A stretch of DNA of 16,655 bases from Alphaproteobacteria bacterium (GTDB lineage: Bacteria; Pseudomonadota; Alphaproteobacteria; Rhizobiales; Aestuariivirgaceae). The stretch is from NCBI GenBank assembly GCA_026400595.1, contig JAPLOT010000067.1, forward strand, positions 1-16,655, in the 5' to 3' direction. Below are positions 1 through 7,498 of this stretch, piece by piece. A program made the translations under genes and the position numbers. Each line of letters opens with the position of its first letter. The first letter of the stretch is position 1. The notes below the pieces were generated by a model that searched no databases, was not told the origin of the DNA, and saw only the letters and a program-made list of their open reading frames with translations.

Positions 1-1
1 C

Positions 2-502
2 CGCCACGCCAAGTCCAGCTGGGCCGAGTCCGGGCAGAACGACACGGACCGGCCCCTCAACGACAGGGGCAGAGAGGCAGCCAGGCTCATGGGCCGGACC
101 ATCGCCGCGCAGGGCATGCTGCCCGGACGCGTGCTCTGCTCACCTGCGGCCCGGACGCGCGAAACATGGGAGATCGCGCGGAAGCAGCTTCCGGCACAAC
201 CTCCTGTGGTGATCGTCGATGCACTCTACGACTTCGGTGACGGCGACGCTGTGCTGGAAGCGATCAAGCTGCATGGGGGAACCTTCTCCAGGCTGCTCGT
301 GGTCGCACACAATCCGGCCATCCAGAACCTCGCGCTGCGCCTCACCGGAACCGGCAGTGCCAAGCTGCGCCGCCGACTCGCCGAGAAGTATCCGACCGCA
401 GCTCTCGCGGTCCTCGGCTTCGACGTGAGCGATTGGTCGGCCCTGGGCCAGCATCAGGGCAAGTTGCTGAGATTCATCCGGCCCCGCGACCTCCCGGCAT
501 GA
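2..502 (+). CDS. SixA-like phosphohistidine phosphatase, 5'-truncated
   Basis: Histidine phosphatase superfamily member of the SixA type, which removes phosphate from phosphohistidine on signalling or PTS-type proteins in the cytoplasm. The frame is open from base 2. It begins with RHAKSSW, the RHxKS catalytic motif that normally lies within the first 10-15 residues, so only the start codon and a few residues are missing. The usual downstream elements follow: RPLNDRG, then LCSPAARTRET (the SPAxRTxxT motif), then VVAHNP carrying the second catalytic histidine, near the expected distance. The ATG at 89 lies after the first catalytic histidine and cannot be the real start. The stop is at 500-502. 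It runs in the same direction as the YcjX gene, 67 nt upstream, and may share its transcript. The family call is strong; the substrate is unknown. Confidence 0.85.
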   Translation, partial: RHAKSSWAESGQNDTDRPLNDRGREAARLMGRTIAAQGMLPGRVLCSPAARTRETWEIARKQLPAQPPVVIVDALYDFGDGDAVLEAIKLHGGTFSRLLVVAHNPAIQNLALRLTGTGSAKLRRRLAEKYPTAALAVLGFDVSDWSALGQHQGKLLRFIRPRDLPA

Positions 503-569
503 GGCAAGGTTCTCCTTGTTTCGCCAGCAACTTGCGCCCAAATAGCGGAAAGACGGGGTAAATCCGCAC

Positions 570-2003
570 GTGAAACTTTCGGACCTTCTTGACAGCAGCC
601 GCGTCGCGGCTGGAGGCCTCAGGGACTTCGCGACCGGCCTCGTCTCCCCGACCCTGCGTCTGGGCGTGACCGGCCTGTCACGGGCCGGCAAGACGGTCTT
701 CATCACCGCTCTCATTCACTCGATGCTCAAGGGCGGGCGGCTTCCCGCCTTCGAGGCGATGACCCAGGGCCGCATCACGCGCTGCTTTCTGGAACCGCAG
801 CCTGACGACGACCTGCCGCGCTTCGCCTACGAGGAACACCTCGAGTCATTGTCCGGAAAGAACCGGCGCTGGCCCGAGGGTACGCGCCGCATCAGCCAGT
901 TGCGGCTCAGCATCGAGTACACGCCGCGTGGATTTCTGGCGCGCAATCTCAGTCGCGGCGTGATGCACCTGGACATTGTGGACTATCCCGGCGAATGGCT
1001 GCTGGATCTTCCGCTGATGAAGATGAGCTATGCCGAATGGTCGGCAGCGACCGTGGCCGCCAGCCGCTCGGGAAGCCAGCTCGCGCGCGCAACGCCATGG
1101 CATGAGACCTTGCGGACGCTGGATGCCATGGCGCCGGCCAATGAAGCCGCTGCTATTGCCGCGGCCGAGCGGTTCACGGCATACCTCGCGAGTTGCCGCG
1201 ACGACGACGTCTCGCTCTCCGCCCTGCCGCCGGGACGATTTCTGATGCCGGGCGATTATGTCGGCTCGCCCTTGCTCGCCTTCTCGCCGCTCGATGTTTC
1301 GCCCGCAGTGTTCTTTCCGAAGGACTCGCTTGGTGCGCTGATGGAGCGACGCTACGATTCCTATGTGGCAAAGATCGTCAAACCCTTCTTTTTCGGCCAC
1401 TTCGCGCGACTGGACCGACAGATCGTACTGGTCGACGCGTTGACCGCGCTCAATGCGGGCGCAGGCGCCGTGAAGGACCTGCAACTGGCACTGGGCCAGA
1501 TCCTCACCTGCTTCCGACAAGGATCGAACTCCGTCATCTCGAGTGTCTTCGGTCATCGCATCGATCGCATCCTCTTTGCCGCCACCAAGGCCGACATGCT
1601 GCATCACACCAGCCACGACAGGCTGGAGGAGATTCTCAAGCTCATCGTCGAGGGCGCCATGCAGCGCGCAGAATACTCGGGCGCTGAACTTGATGTCACA
1701 GCCCTTGCAGCCATCCGCGCGACACGTGAGGCCACGGTGACGCAGAAAGGCGAGACTCTGGACTGCATCGCCGGCATACCCGAGAAGGGGGAGAACATCG
1801 GCACCACGCGTTTCGACGGCGAGACCGAGGCGGCAATCTTCCCCGGCGACTTGCCCAAGGATCCGCGCGCAGCGCTGGATGGCTCTCTGGAGGGCCACTT
1901 GCGATTCCTGCGCTTCCGCCCTCCTGCACCAAAGGACGGGCGCTTTCCTCACATCCGGCTAGACCGGGCCGCAGAATTTCTGATCGGAGACCGCCTCGCA
2001 TGA
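570..2003 (+). CDS. ycjX: YcjX-family (DUF463) P-loop NTPase
   Basis: 477-aa protein, close to the roughly 465 aa of E. coli YcjX, a stress-induced GTPase-like protein of poorly defined role. A Walker A motif is visible as GLSRAGKT (residues 35-42) in the family context VTGLSRAGKTVFIT. A G3-like DYPGEW (138-143) follows, and a G4-like TKAD (339-342) lies in AATKADMLHH. The protein therefore looks able to bind nucleotide. It starts with GTG at 570; the purine-rich ACGGGG about 12 nt upstream is a weak ribosome site. Its last four bases overlap the start of the YcjF-like gene (ATGA), so the two are probably translationally coupled, matching the usual ycjX-ycjF pairing. Family assignment is firm; cellular function is not known from sequence. 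Confidence 0.9.
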   Translation: MKLSDLLDSSRVAAGGLRDFATGLVSPTLRLGVTGLSRAGKTVFITALIHSMLKGGRLPAFEAMTQGRITRCFLEPQPDDDLPRFAYEEHLESLSGKNRRWPEGTRRISQLRLSIEYTPRGFLARNLSRGVMHLDIVDYPGEWLLDLPLMKMSYAEWSAATVAASRSGSQLARATPWHETLRTLDAMAPANEAAAIAAAERFTAYLASCRDDDVSLSALPPGRFLMPGDYVGSPLLAFSPLDVSPAVFFPKDSLGALMERRYDSYVAKIVKPFFFGHFARLDRQIVLVDALTALNAGAGAVKDLQLALGQILTCFRQGSNSVISSVFGHRIDRILFAATKADMLHHTSHDRLEEILKLIVEGAMQRAEYSGAELDVTALAAIRATREATVTQKGETLDCIAGIPEKGENIGTTRFDGETEAAIFPGDLPKDPRAALDGSLEGHLRFLRFRPPAPKDGRFPHIRLDRAAEFLIGDRLA

Positions 2004-3028
2004 CCGACGGCCAGCGACAACCCCGGGCCTTCGTCATCGATCCGCCCGACCCGCACGAGATCAAGACCGAGACGCGGCGGAAGCCACGGGCCATCACAGG
2101 GATCCGGTTCGAGCCCGAGAGCGAAGACGATCAACCTGTCGTGGCGCCCGCACCCATGCCCCTCTCGCGCCAGTTTCGCTGGGGGATGCTGCTGGGTGGA
2201 GCGCTCCTTTCCCTGATCGTCATGTGGGCAGGGCTGTCCATCTCGCAACTGATCGAGGACTTCTTCAGCCGCTCGCCGGCGCTGGGCTGGCTCGCTTCGG
2301 GACTGGCCGCACTGGCCGCTCTCGCGGCGGGGGCCATCATTCTGCGCGAGGTACTCGCCCTCATCCGTCTGCGCAAGATCGAATCGATCCAGGCCGATGC
2401 CGCCCACACGCTCAACGCGGATGACCCGGAAAGCGGCAAGCGGGTGATCGCCGAGCTTCGCAGCCTCTATGGCAACCGGCCCGAACAGCAGTGGGGACTC
2501 ACCGCTCTCGCCGAACACGACAGCGACATCATGGATCCCCGAGACCGCCTGCGTCTGGCCGAGCGCTACCTGATCATCCCGCGGGATGAAGACGCCCACC
2601 GCATCATCGCGCGCGCGGCGCGGCGCGTAACGCTGCTGACCACAGTCACTCCCGCTGCCGCGCTCGACATCCTCTTCGTTGCCGCGCAGAACCTGCGCAT
2701 GATGCGCGAGCTGGCAAGCCTCTATGGCGGACGCCCCTCGACACTTGCCACGTTGCGGCTGGCTCGCATGGTGGTCAGCCATCTGGCCGTCACCGGCGGC
2801 TTGGCGCTGTCAGACAATCTGTTGCAGCACGTGGTGGGCAAGGGACTGCTTGGCCGGCTCTCGGCCCGTTTTGGCGAAGGCGCGGTCAATGGTATCCTGA
2901 CGGCACGGATCGGGCTTGCAGCCCGCGATGTCTGCCGGCCGGTTCCGCAGGAAACGACGGCCAAGGAAACGCTCGGCAGCCTCCTGCGGGAACTGGTCGC
3001 AACCGACGGAGCCAAGACGCCCGAATGA
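2000..3028 (+). CDS. ycjF: YcjF-like membrane protein (DUF697/TIGR01620)
   Basis: 342-aa inner-membrane protein, near the 353 aa of E. coli YcjF. The first 55 residues are polar and proline-rich. Two hydrophobic spans follow at about 61-80 and 95-117, separated by a short loop (DFFSRSPALGW). The long C-terminal half is soluble and helical, with the arginine-rich RAARRVTLLTTVTPAAALD region and a glycine-rich tail (LLGRLSARFGEGAVNGILTAR) typical of the DUF697-type C-terminus. It overlaps YcjX by 4 bp upstream and the M48 protease by 4 bp downstream, so three proteins are made from one coupled message. YcjX-YcjF is a known pair, and YcjF probably places YcjX at the membrane (inference). Confidence 0.88.
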   Translation: MTDGQRQPRAFVIDPPDPHEIKTETRRKPRAITGIRFEPESEDDQPVVAPAPMPLSRQFRWGMLLGGALLSLIVMWAGLSISQLIEDFFSRSPALGWLASGLAALAALAAGAIILREVLALIRLRKIESIQADAAHTLNADDPESGKRVIAELRSLYGNRPEQQWGLTALAEHDSDIMDPRDRLRLAERYLIIPRDEDAHRIIARAARRVTLLTTVTPAAALDILFVAAQNLRMMRELASLYGGRPSTLATLRLARMVVSHLAVTGGLALSDNLLQHVVGKGLLGRLSARFGEGAVNGILTARIGLAARDVCRPVPQETTAKETLGSLLRELVATDGAKTPE

Positions 3029-3990
3029 TTGCCAGAGCCAATCTCGATCCCGACGTTCAGCGCCGCCACAATCTGCGTAACCTGCTGCAGACCATCATAC
3101 TCATCGTCGGCACCGCAGCGCTCGCCTCGGCGATCGCCTGGGTCACCTTCGGCCCGAGCGGCCTGATCTGGGCCGCGGCCTTCGGCGCCATCGGAATCTG
3201 GTTTCTCGGGCGCGCCTCGCCGCGGATGGTGCTCAGGCTCTACAAAGCACGTGAACTTGCAGATGATGAAGTGCCCGAACTGCATGATCTCATGCGAACG
3301 CTGGCGAAGCGCGCAGATCTCCAGGCGGTGCCTCGTCTCTACTATGTTCCAAGCCAGATGCTGAACGCCTTTGCGGTGGGAAACAGCGCCGACTCGGCCG
3401 TAGCCGTCACCGACGGTCTCCTGCGCATCATGAACCTGCGGCAATTGGCCGGCATCATGGCGCATGAGGTCTCACACATCCGCAACGGCGACCTTCGGGT
3501 CATGGGACTGGCTGATGTGCTGAATCGCATCACCGGCTTCATGTCGACGCTGGGTCTGCTGGGTATCCCATTGCTGCTCGGCACGGGGTGGGACATTCCC
3601 ATCGCGGGGTTGCTCCTGCTGATCTTCGCGCCCACGATCGGCGGCCTGCTGCAGCTCGCCCTGTCACGCGCGCGCGAGTATGATGCCGACCTGGATGGCG
3701 CAACGCTGACTGGAGATCCGGAAGGTCTTGCCTCGGCCCTCGCCTTGCTCGAGCGCAAGCAGGGCGGAGCATGGGAGGGCCTCATTCTGCCGGGCTCGCG
3801 CCTCCCGGAGCCGTCCATCCTCCGCACCCATCCCAAGACGGCCGACCGTATCGAGCGGCTCCTGGCCGTGCGCCATGAAGCGACGATGGCCATTCCGCTG
3901 GCGGAGACGCGCACGGCGCCGACCCCTTCCCTGGTGCCGCCGGTCCGGCCACCCCGCATTCACTGGCAAAGGCTTGGCATATGGTATTGA
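3025..3990 (+). CDS. HtpX-like M48 membrane zinc metalloprotease
   Basis: 321-aa integral-membrane peptidase of family M48. Two N-terminal spans (about 22-43 and 46-63) precede the catalytic domain. The zinc site is HEVSH (H147, E148, H151) followed by IRNGD, with the third ligand E218 in AREYDAD. Two further hydrophobic segments (about 176-188 and 192-212) lie between these motifs, the HtpX layout. HtpX degrades misfolded membrane proteins in the inner membrane under envelope stress. The C-terminus has a proline-rich tail beyond residue 295 that is not part of the core. Its start overlaps the YcjF-like gene by 4 bp, and its end overlaps a small secreted-protein gene by 10 bp. Coupling to YcjX/YcjF suggests a shared membrane quality-control role. 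It may be an HtpX paralogue rather than the housekeeping copy, so no symbol is given. Confidence 0.88.
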   Translation: MIARANLDPDVQRRHNLRNLLQTIILIVGTAALASAIAWVTFGPSGLIWAAAFGAIGIWFLGRASPRMVLRLYKARELADDEVPELHDLMRTLAKRADLQAVPRLYYVPSQMLNAFAVGNSADSAVAVTDGLLRIMNLRQLAGIMAHEVSHIRNGDLRVMGLADVLNRITGFMSTLGLLGIPLLLGTGWDIPIAGLLLLIFAPTIGGLLQLALSRAREYDADLDGATLTGDPEGLASALALLERKQGGAWEGLILPGSRLPEPSILRTHPKTADRIERLLAVRHEATMAIPLAETRTAPTPSLVPPVRPPRIHWQRLGIWY

Positions 3991-4319
3991 GGCTGGCGCT
4001 GCTTATGCTGGTGCTGAGCTCCGGGCTCGCCGAGGCCTCGAACCGCAGCACCCGGATCGCCATGGCCGTCGCCCTGCTGGATGTCGCCGAAGAGCATTGC
4101 GGATCAAGCATTGAGGTGGATCCGGAGATGCGTGAGACACTCTTCCTGCACTTTCACGAGTACGACATCGCGGGTCTCGCGTCGGTGATCTCGCGGGAGC
4201 TCAATGCCTTCTACGAGGACTTTTCCGCCGTGATGAAGAAGGACCGCGCTGCCTTTTGCCGATCGTCGCCAGGCTACGCGGCCTCCGCCGGCTATCCACT
4301 GATCCGGATGGCGGAATAA
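3981..4319 (+). CDS. small secreted two-cysteine protein, unknown function
   Basis: 112-aa protein I do not recognise. Residues 1-19 form a signal peptide (MVLRLALLMLVLSSGLAEA) with an AEA-type cleavage site before S20. The mature part has only two cysteines, C40 and C93, which could form one disulfide, and a run of predicted helices. The ATG at 3981 lies inside the last codons of the M48 protease gene. AAAGG at 3968-3972 sits 8 nt upstream of it, so the overlap appears deliberate. An export signal, a Cys pair and coupling to a membrane protease fit a periplasmic partner or substrate of that protease, but this is inference. The stop (TAA) lies 4 nt before the next gene. Confidence 0.7.
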   Translation: MVLRLALLMLVLSSGLAEASNRSTRIAMAVALLDVAEEHCGSSIEVDPEMRETLFLHFHEYDIAGLASVISRELNAFYEDFSAVMKKDRAAFCRSSPGYAASAGYPLIRMAE

Positions 4320-4323
4320 CCCG

Positions 4324-5390
4324 GTGTTCTTGCGCCTCTTCAATGAATTGCGGCAGGCCGGCGTTCCGGTATCGCTGACCGAGTACCTGCTCCTGGTCGA
4401 AAGCCTCGACCGCGGTCTCGCCGGCCACAGCACGGAAGAGTTCTACTTTCTCTCCCGCGCGGCATTGGTGAAGGACGAACGCAATCTCGACCGCTTCGAT
4501 CGCGTCTTCGCATCTGTCTTCAGGGGTGTGGAGTCTGCCGGCGACGACCTCGTTGCCGAGATCCCGGGCGCGTGGCTGCGCAAACTCACCGAGAAGTTCC
4601 TGACCGAAGAGGAGAAGCATCAGATCGAAGCCCTCGGCGGTCTGGACAAGATCCTGGAAGAGCTTCGCTCGGTCAGGACGGCAACCGCAACAACCGCGCA
4701 GTAAAGGTCTGGGACCGGCGCGACTTCCAGGATCTTGACGACACGGTGGAACTCGGAACCCGGAACATCAAGCTGGCGTTGCGCCGCCTGCGCCGCTTCG
4801 CCCGTACGGGCGCGGTCGAGGAACTCGATCTCGACGGCACCATTCGCGCAACCGCACGCCAGGGTTGGCTGGACGTCAGGCTCGTGCCCGAGAAGCGGAA
4901 TGCCGTGAAGGTGCTTCTCTTCTTTGATGTCGGCGGTTCAATGGACCCGCATGTGAGGATCTGCGAGGAACTCTTCTCGGCTGCGAGAAGTGCGTTCAAG
5001 CACATGGAATACTTCTACTTTCATAACTGCATCTACGAAGGCGTCTGGAAGGACAATCGCCGCCGCCACACAGAGCGGACCCCCACGCTCGACCTCCTGC
5101 ATACCTATCCGAATGATTACAAGGTGATCATCGTCGGCGATGGAGCCATGAGCCCCTTCGAGTTGACCCACGCAGGAGGTTCCGTGGAGCATTGGAACGA
5201 AGAGCCGGGCCTCGCCTGGCTGCAGCGCATCGCTGCCACCTTTCCCAGGACGGTCTGGATCAATCCGGCGCCCGAAAGATACTGGAACTACAGCCCTTCG
5301 CGCGAACTCATCGCGCGTATCTTTGAGGGCCGCATGTTCCCCCTGACACTGGAAGGACTGGATCGTGCGATGCGAGACCTGGCGCGTTGA
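4324..5390 (+). pseudogene. CoxE-like VWA-domain protein gene, broken by frame change with linker loss
   Basis: Two reading frames together make one CoxE-like VWA protein (family length roughly 390 aa). Frame 1 (4324-4704, GTG start) carries the N-terminal domain: FNELRQAGVPVSLTEYLLL, ALVKDERNLDRFDRVFASVF, and WLRKLTEKFLTEEEKHQIEALGG up to EELR. It then runs into a stop at 4704. The frame at positions divisible by 3 takes over from about 4675 with LGQDGNRNNRAVKVWDRRDF and continues to 5390. In family members I recall, a glycine-rich linker of about 40 residues (KWIGTxGTSPFG-like) lies between EELR and GQDG. None of it is present here. The change needs 3n+1 added bases to restore frame, so a deletion of 3n+1 bases near 4665-4680 is the simplest explanation. 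An assembly error is the alternative. Homologues usually sit beside a MoxR-type AAA ATPase; none is in this window. Confidence 0.78.
4572..5390 (+). CDS. C-terminal VWA half of the broken CoxE-like gene
   Basis: This frame is open from a GTG at 4572 to TGA at 5390, but only the part from about 4675 onward resembles the CoxE-like family. It reads through AVKVWDRRDFQDLDDTVELG, LDLDGTIRATARQGWLDVRL and the VWA core VKVLLFFDVGGSMDPHV. Here the metal-site DxSxS is replaced by DVGGSM, as is usual in this subfamily. ELFSAARSAFKHMEYFYFHN, VIIVGDGAMSPFE and PLTLEGLDRAMRDLAR at the end follow. The sequence is well conserved after the break, so the break may be recent or this half may still be made. No good ribosome site precedes an in-frame start near the family boundary, and residues encoded by 4572-4674 are out-of-frame reading of the N-terminal half. 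Independent expression is doubtful. Confidence 0.4.
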   Translation: MAAQTHREVPDRRGEASDRSPRRSGQDPGRASLGQDGNRNNRAVKVWDRRDFQDLDDTVELGTRNIKLALRRLRRFARTGAVEELDLDGTIRATARQGWLDVRLVPEKRNAVKVLLFFDVGGSMDPHVRICEELFSAARSAFKHMEYFYFHNCIYEGVWKDNRRRHTERTPTLDLLHTYPNDYKVIIVGDGAMSPFELTHAGGSVEHWNEEPGLAWLQRIAATFPRTVWINPAPERYWNYSPSRELIARIFEGRMFPLTLEGLDRAMRDLAR

Positions 5391-5464
5391 GATTACGAAG
5401 AGTTTACTAGCGGGACAGACGGATTGCCGTGTTTGGCGCGTCTTATGGTCATCTGGTTCACTAG

Positions 5465-5470
5465 AAGGAG
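5465..5470 (+). promoter_or_regulatory. ribosome binding site of the EF-hand gene
   Basis: AAGGAG lies 3 nt before the ATG at 5474 and 6 nt before the ATG at 5477. The second spacing is closer to the usual 5-9 nt, so translation may start at 5477, removing one methionine. Confidence 0.7.
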
Positions 5471-5473
5471 TAG

Positions 5474-6034
5474 ATGATGCAGAAGAAAACCAAGTTCGCG
5501 CTGACCGCTGGCCTTGCCGGAATCCTGGGAGTTGGCACGCTGGCCGGCGTTGCAGTCGCTGACGGCGGCTGGGGCGGTGGTCACGGCATGGGCGGCGGCC
5601 ACGGTCCGGGCCGCATGGCTCAGCAGATGATGGAGCGTTACGACGCCAACAAGGACGGCAAGGTCTCGCAGGAGGAGATCGACACCAACCGCACCCAGTG
5701 GCACGGCGAGTTCGACGCCGACAAGAACGCGACACTGTCGATCGCAGAGTTCGAGAAGCTCTGGCTCAAAGCCCGCTTCGAACAGATGGTTCGCGAGTTC
5801 CAGCGCTTCGACCGCGATGGCAACGGCCAGCTGACGCTTGAAGAGTACAAGGGACCGCTCGCAGACCTGGTGGCCGAGCGCGACCGCAACAAGGACGGGT
5901 TCCTCAGCCGTGACGACCGTCCACAGCGCGGCGACGGCCCAGGCTGGCGGCATGGCAAGCGCGGCGACCGGATGCAGCAGGATGGCGGTGACGACGACGG
6001 GCCGCCGCCCGAAGACGCAGACGACGCGCAGTGA
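5474..6034 (+). CDS. secreted four-EF-hand calcium-binding protein
   Basis: 186-aa exported protein. Residues 1-29 form a signal peptide (MMQKKTKFALTAG..., cleavage near AVA-D30). A His/Gly-rich stretch follows at 31-46 (GGWGGGHGMGGGHGPG). Four 12-residue EF-hand loops come next: DANKDGKVSQEE (57-68), DADKNATLSIAE (81-92), DRDGNGQLTLEE (113-124) and DRNKDGFLSRDD (137-148). Loops 1 and 3 are canonical. Loop 2 has Ala instead of Gly at loop position 6, and loop 4 ends in Asp instead of Glu. The loops form two pairs 24 residues apart internally. The C-terminus is charged and acidic (GGDDDGPPPEDADDAQ). It is probably a periplasmic or secreted Ca2+ buffer or sensor; the Gly/His patch could bind a transition metal. 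It stands alone, 83 nt after the broken VWA gene and followed by a hairpin. Confidence 0.88.
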   Translation: MMQKKTKFALTAGLAGILGVGTLAGVAVADGGWGGGHGMGGGHGPGRMAQQMMERYDANKDGKVSQEEIDTNRTQWHGEFDADKNATLSIAEFEKLWLKARFEQMVREFQRFDRDGNGQLTLEEYKGPLADLVAERDRNKDGFLSRDDRPQRGDGPGWRHGKRGDRMQQDGGDDDGPPPEDADDAQ

Positions 6035-6046
6035 ATTGAAATCTAG

Positions 6047-6076
6047 GGGGCTGGATACCGGAAAGGGTCCGGCCCC
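6047..6076 (+). terminator. candidate terminator hairpin after the EF-hand gene
   Basis: GGGGCTGGA (6047-6055) pairs with TCCGGCCCC (6068-6076) over 9 bp with one T-G wobble and a 12-nt loop, 12 nt after the EF-hand stop codon. No T-tract follows, so intrinsic termination would be weak; a 3'-end stabilising hairpin is equally possible. Confidence 0.4.
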
Positions 6077-6193
6077 TCGCCCATTCGCCACTGTGCGGGG
6101 CCGAACCGCCGCCTTAACCTTCCTTTTACCATGGCATGGTTCGTCAATGAGTTGGCAGGAGTTTGGCGGCTATGGTCGGCTTCACGAAGTCGT

Positions 6194-6198
6194 GAGGA
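6194..6198 (+). promoter_or_regulatory. ribosome binding site deciding the acetyltransferase start
   Basis: GAGGA lies 7 nt before ATG 6206. The in-frame ATG at 6131 has no comparable site and would add 25 residues that do not look like part of the domain, so 6206 is preferred. Confidence 0.6.
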
Positions 6199-6205
6199 TC
6201 GCTCC

Positions 6206-7432
6206 ATGGACATTGCTGAGCCGAACAAGCCGCCCATGCCATTTGCGATCGCACCAACGCAAGCTGTGCCCCAGGCAGGAACCCACAGTCTTCCGCATGA
6301 CGCTGCCCTCGCGCATGTGCATAACCTCGCCGATTTCGCAAGACTAGAAGCGGACTGGCGTGAGCTGGAGAGCCAATGTCCGGCGACATCGCTTTTTCAG
6401 AGCTTCGACTGGCTGCAGAGCTGGACCGCGGTCTACATGACAGAGGGCAACGGCACCCAGCCATTCATCGTCACCGGCACGCTCGGCGGCAAGCTGGTAT
6501 TCGCCTGGCCGCTGATGCTACAACGCCATGGGCCGGTCAAGGTCCTGCGCTGGCTGTCCAAGCCACTGGCGCAGTATGGCGACGTGCTTATGGCGCCTGG
6601 CCTTTGCCCGCGCGCCTGGCTGCCAGCAGCACTCCGCCTGATCCGGAGCGCGAGCGGTGCCGACATGATCCGCCTGCGCCACGTCCGCGCCGATGCCACG
6701 GTGGCGCCCTTTCTTTCGACCCATTTCCGCGACAGCCAGCAGCATGATATGGCCCCGGTTCTCGACCTCACGGCCTACGCCAACGAATCCGCCTATGAAG
6801 CCCGCTATACGTCGAGCCAGCGCAAGCGCCGGAAGAAGATCCGCAAGAATCTGGAAGACGCCATTGGACCCGTGCAGTTCGACATCCTTGACCCCGGACC
6901 GGCGAACGACGACGCCATTGCCGAGGCCGTGCACGAGAAGCACAAGTGGCTGGCAGAACGCGGCCGAAAGAACCAGGCGCTGTGCGAGAACAAGGTCACG
7001 GCCTTTCTTAGGGAACTTTCACACCGTCGCGGCGGCTCGGTCCAGCTGGTCACCAGCCGCATGACCGTCGGCGACAAGCCTGTCTCCTGGGAGATCGGGC
7101 TGCGCAAGGGAAGCACGCACTTCGGCTTCATCACCTCTCACAGGACCGACCTGACCGACTATTCGCCGGGGCGGCTGCACATGGACCTGTCGCAGCGCCA
7201 GGCCCTGCGCGACGGCATGTCCGCCTTCGACCTCATGGTGCCGAACGACCCTCACAAGGAGTCCTGGAGCTCATCGAAGGTCGAGGTCCGGGATCACCAT
7301 CTGCCGCTGACAGCCCTCGGCCGGCTCTATGGTCTCGGTTACGTCGAGACGGCCCGGCCGCTGCTGCGCAAGGCCTATTATGCAATGCCGCCCGAACTGC
7401 TGAAGCTTCTGAAGCCCGTGACGGGGCATTGA
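6206..7432 (+). CDS. CelD/BcsL-like GNAT-fold acetyltransferase
   Basis: 408-aa cytoplasmic protein (from ATG 6206; the frame is open to ATG 6131) resembling the CelD/BcsL family of GNAT-fold acyltransferases, annotated in cellulose and other exopolysaccharide pathways. Family marks are LFQSFDWLQSW near residues 63-73 (the F..DWL..W motif), a basic helix YTSSQRKRRKKIRKNLED near 200-217, and a C-terminal domain with WEIGLRKGSTHFGF, YSPGRLHMDLSQ (about 318-329) and FDLMVPNDPHKESWS. The last block is the GNAT-like donor-binding region. Which acyl group and acceptor it uses cannot be read from sequence. It is not in an obvious operon: the EF-hand gene lies 171 nt upstream after a hairpin, and the MFS gene 66 nt downstream. 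A link to the polysaccharide-type locus 3.4 kb to the right, on the other strand, is speculative. Confidence 0.75.
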   Translation: MDIAEPNKPPMPFAIAPTQAVPQAGTHSLPHDAALAHVHNLADFARLEADWRELESQCPATSLFQSFDWLQSWTAVYMTEGNGTQPFIVTGTLGGKLVFAWPLMLQRHGPVKVLRWLSKPLAQYGDVLMAPGLCPRAWLPAALRLIRSASGADMIRLRHVRADATVAPFLSTHFRDSQQHDMAPVLDLTAYANESAYEARYTSSQRKRRKKIRKNLEDAIGPVQFDILDPGPANDDAIAEAVHEKHKWLAERGRKNQALCENKVTAFLRELSHRRGGSVQLVTSRMTVGDKPVSWEIGLRKGSTHFGFITSHRTDLTDYSPGRLHMDLSQRQALRDGMSAFDLMVPNDPHKESWSSSKVEVRDHHLPLTALGRLYGLGYVETARPLLRKAYYAMPPELLKLLKPVTGH

Positions 7433-7498
7433 CGCCCTGCGAGGGATGCATGCGGTTTGCCCGTGTGCCGCCGCTGGGGCTCCTCTATAGTCCGCCGT

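Noticed and set aside
89..502. ATG 89 as the start of the phosphatase
   Set aside because: The catalytic RHAKS motif lies upstream of it in the same open frame, so the true start is outside the window.
4660..4710. Programmed -1 frameshift joining the two VWA halves
   Set aside because: No slippery heptamer is visible, and a programmed shift would not explain the missing linker.
5431..6177. GTTTGGCG followed by TATGGTC before both the EF-hand gene (5431-5450) and the acetyltransferase gene (6161-6177)
   Set aside because: The spacing between the two parts differs (5 versus 2 nt between TTGGCG and TATGGT) and neither fits a -35/-10 layout. The parts are too short to call a shared operator.
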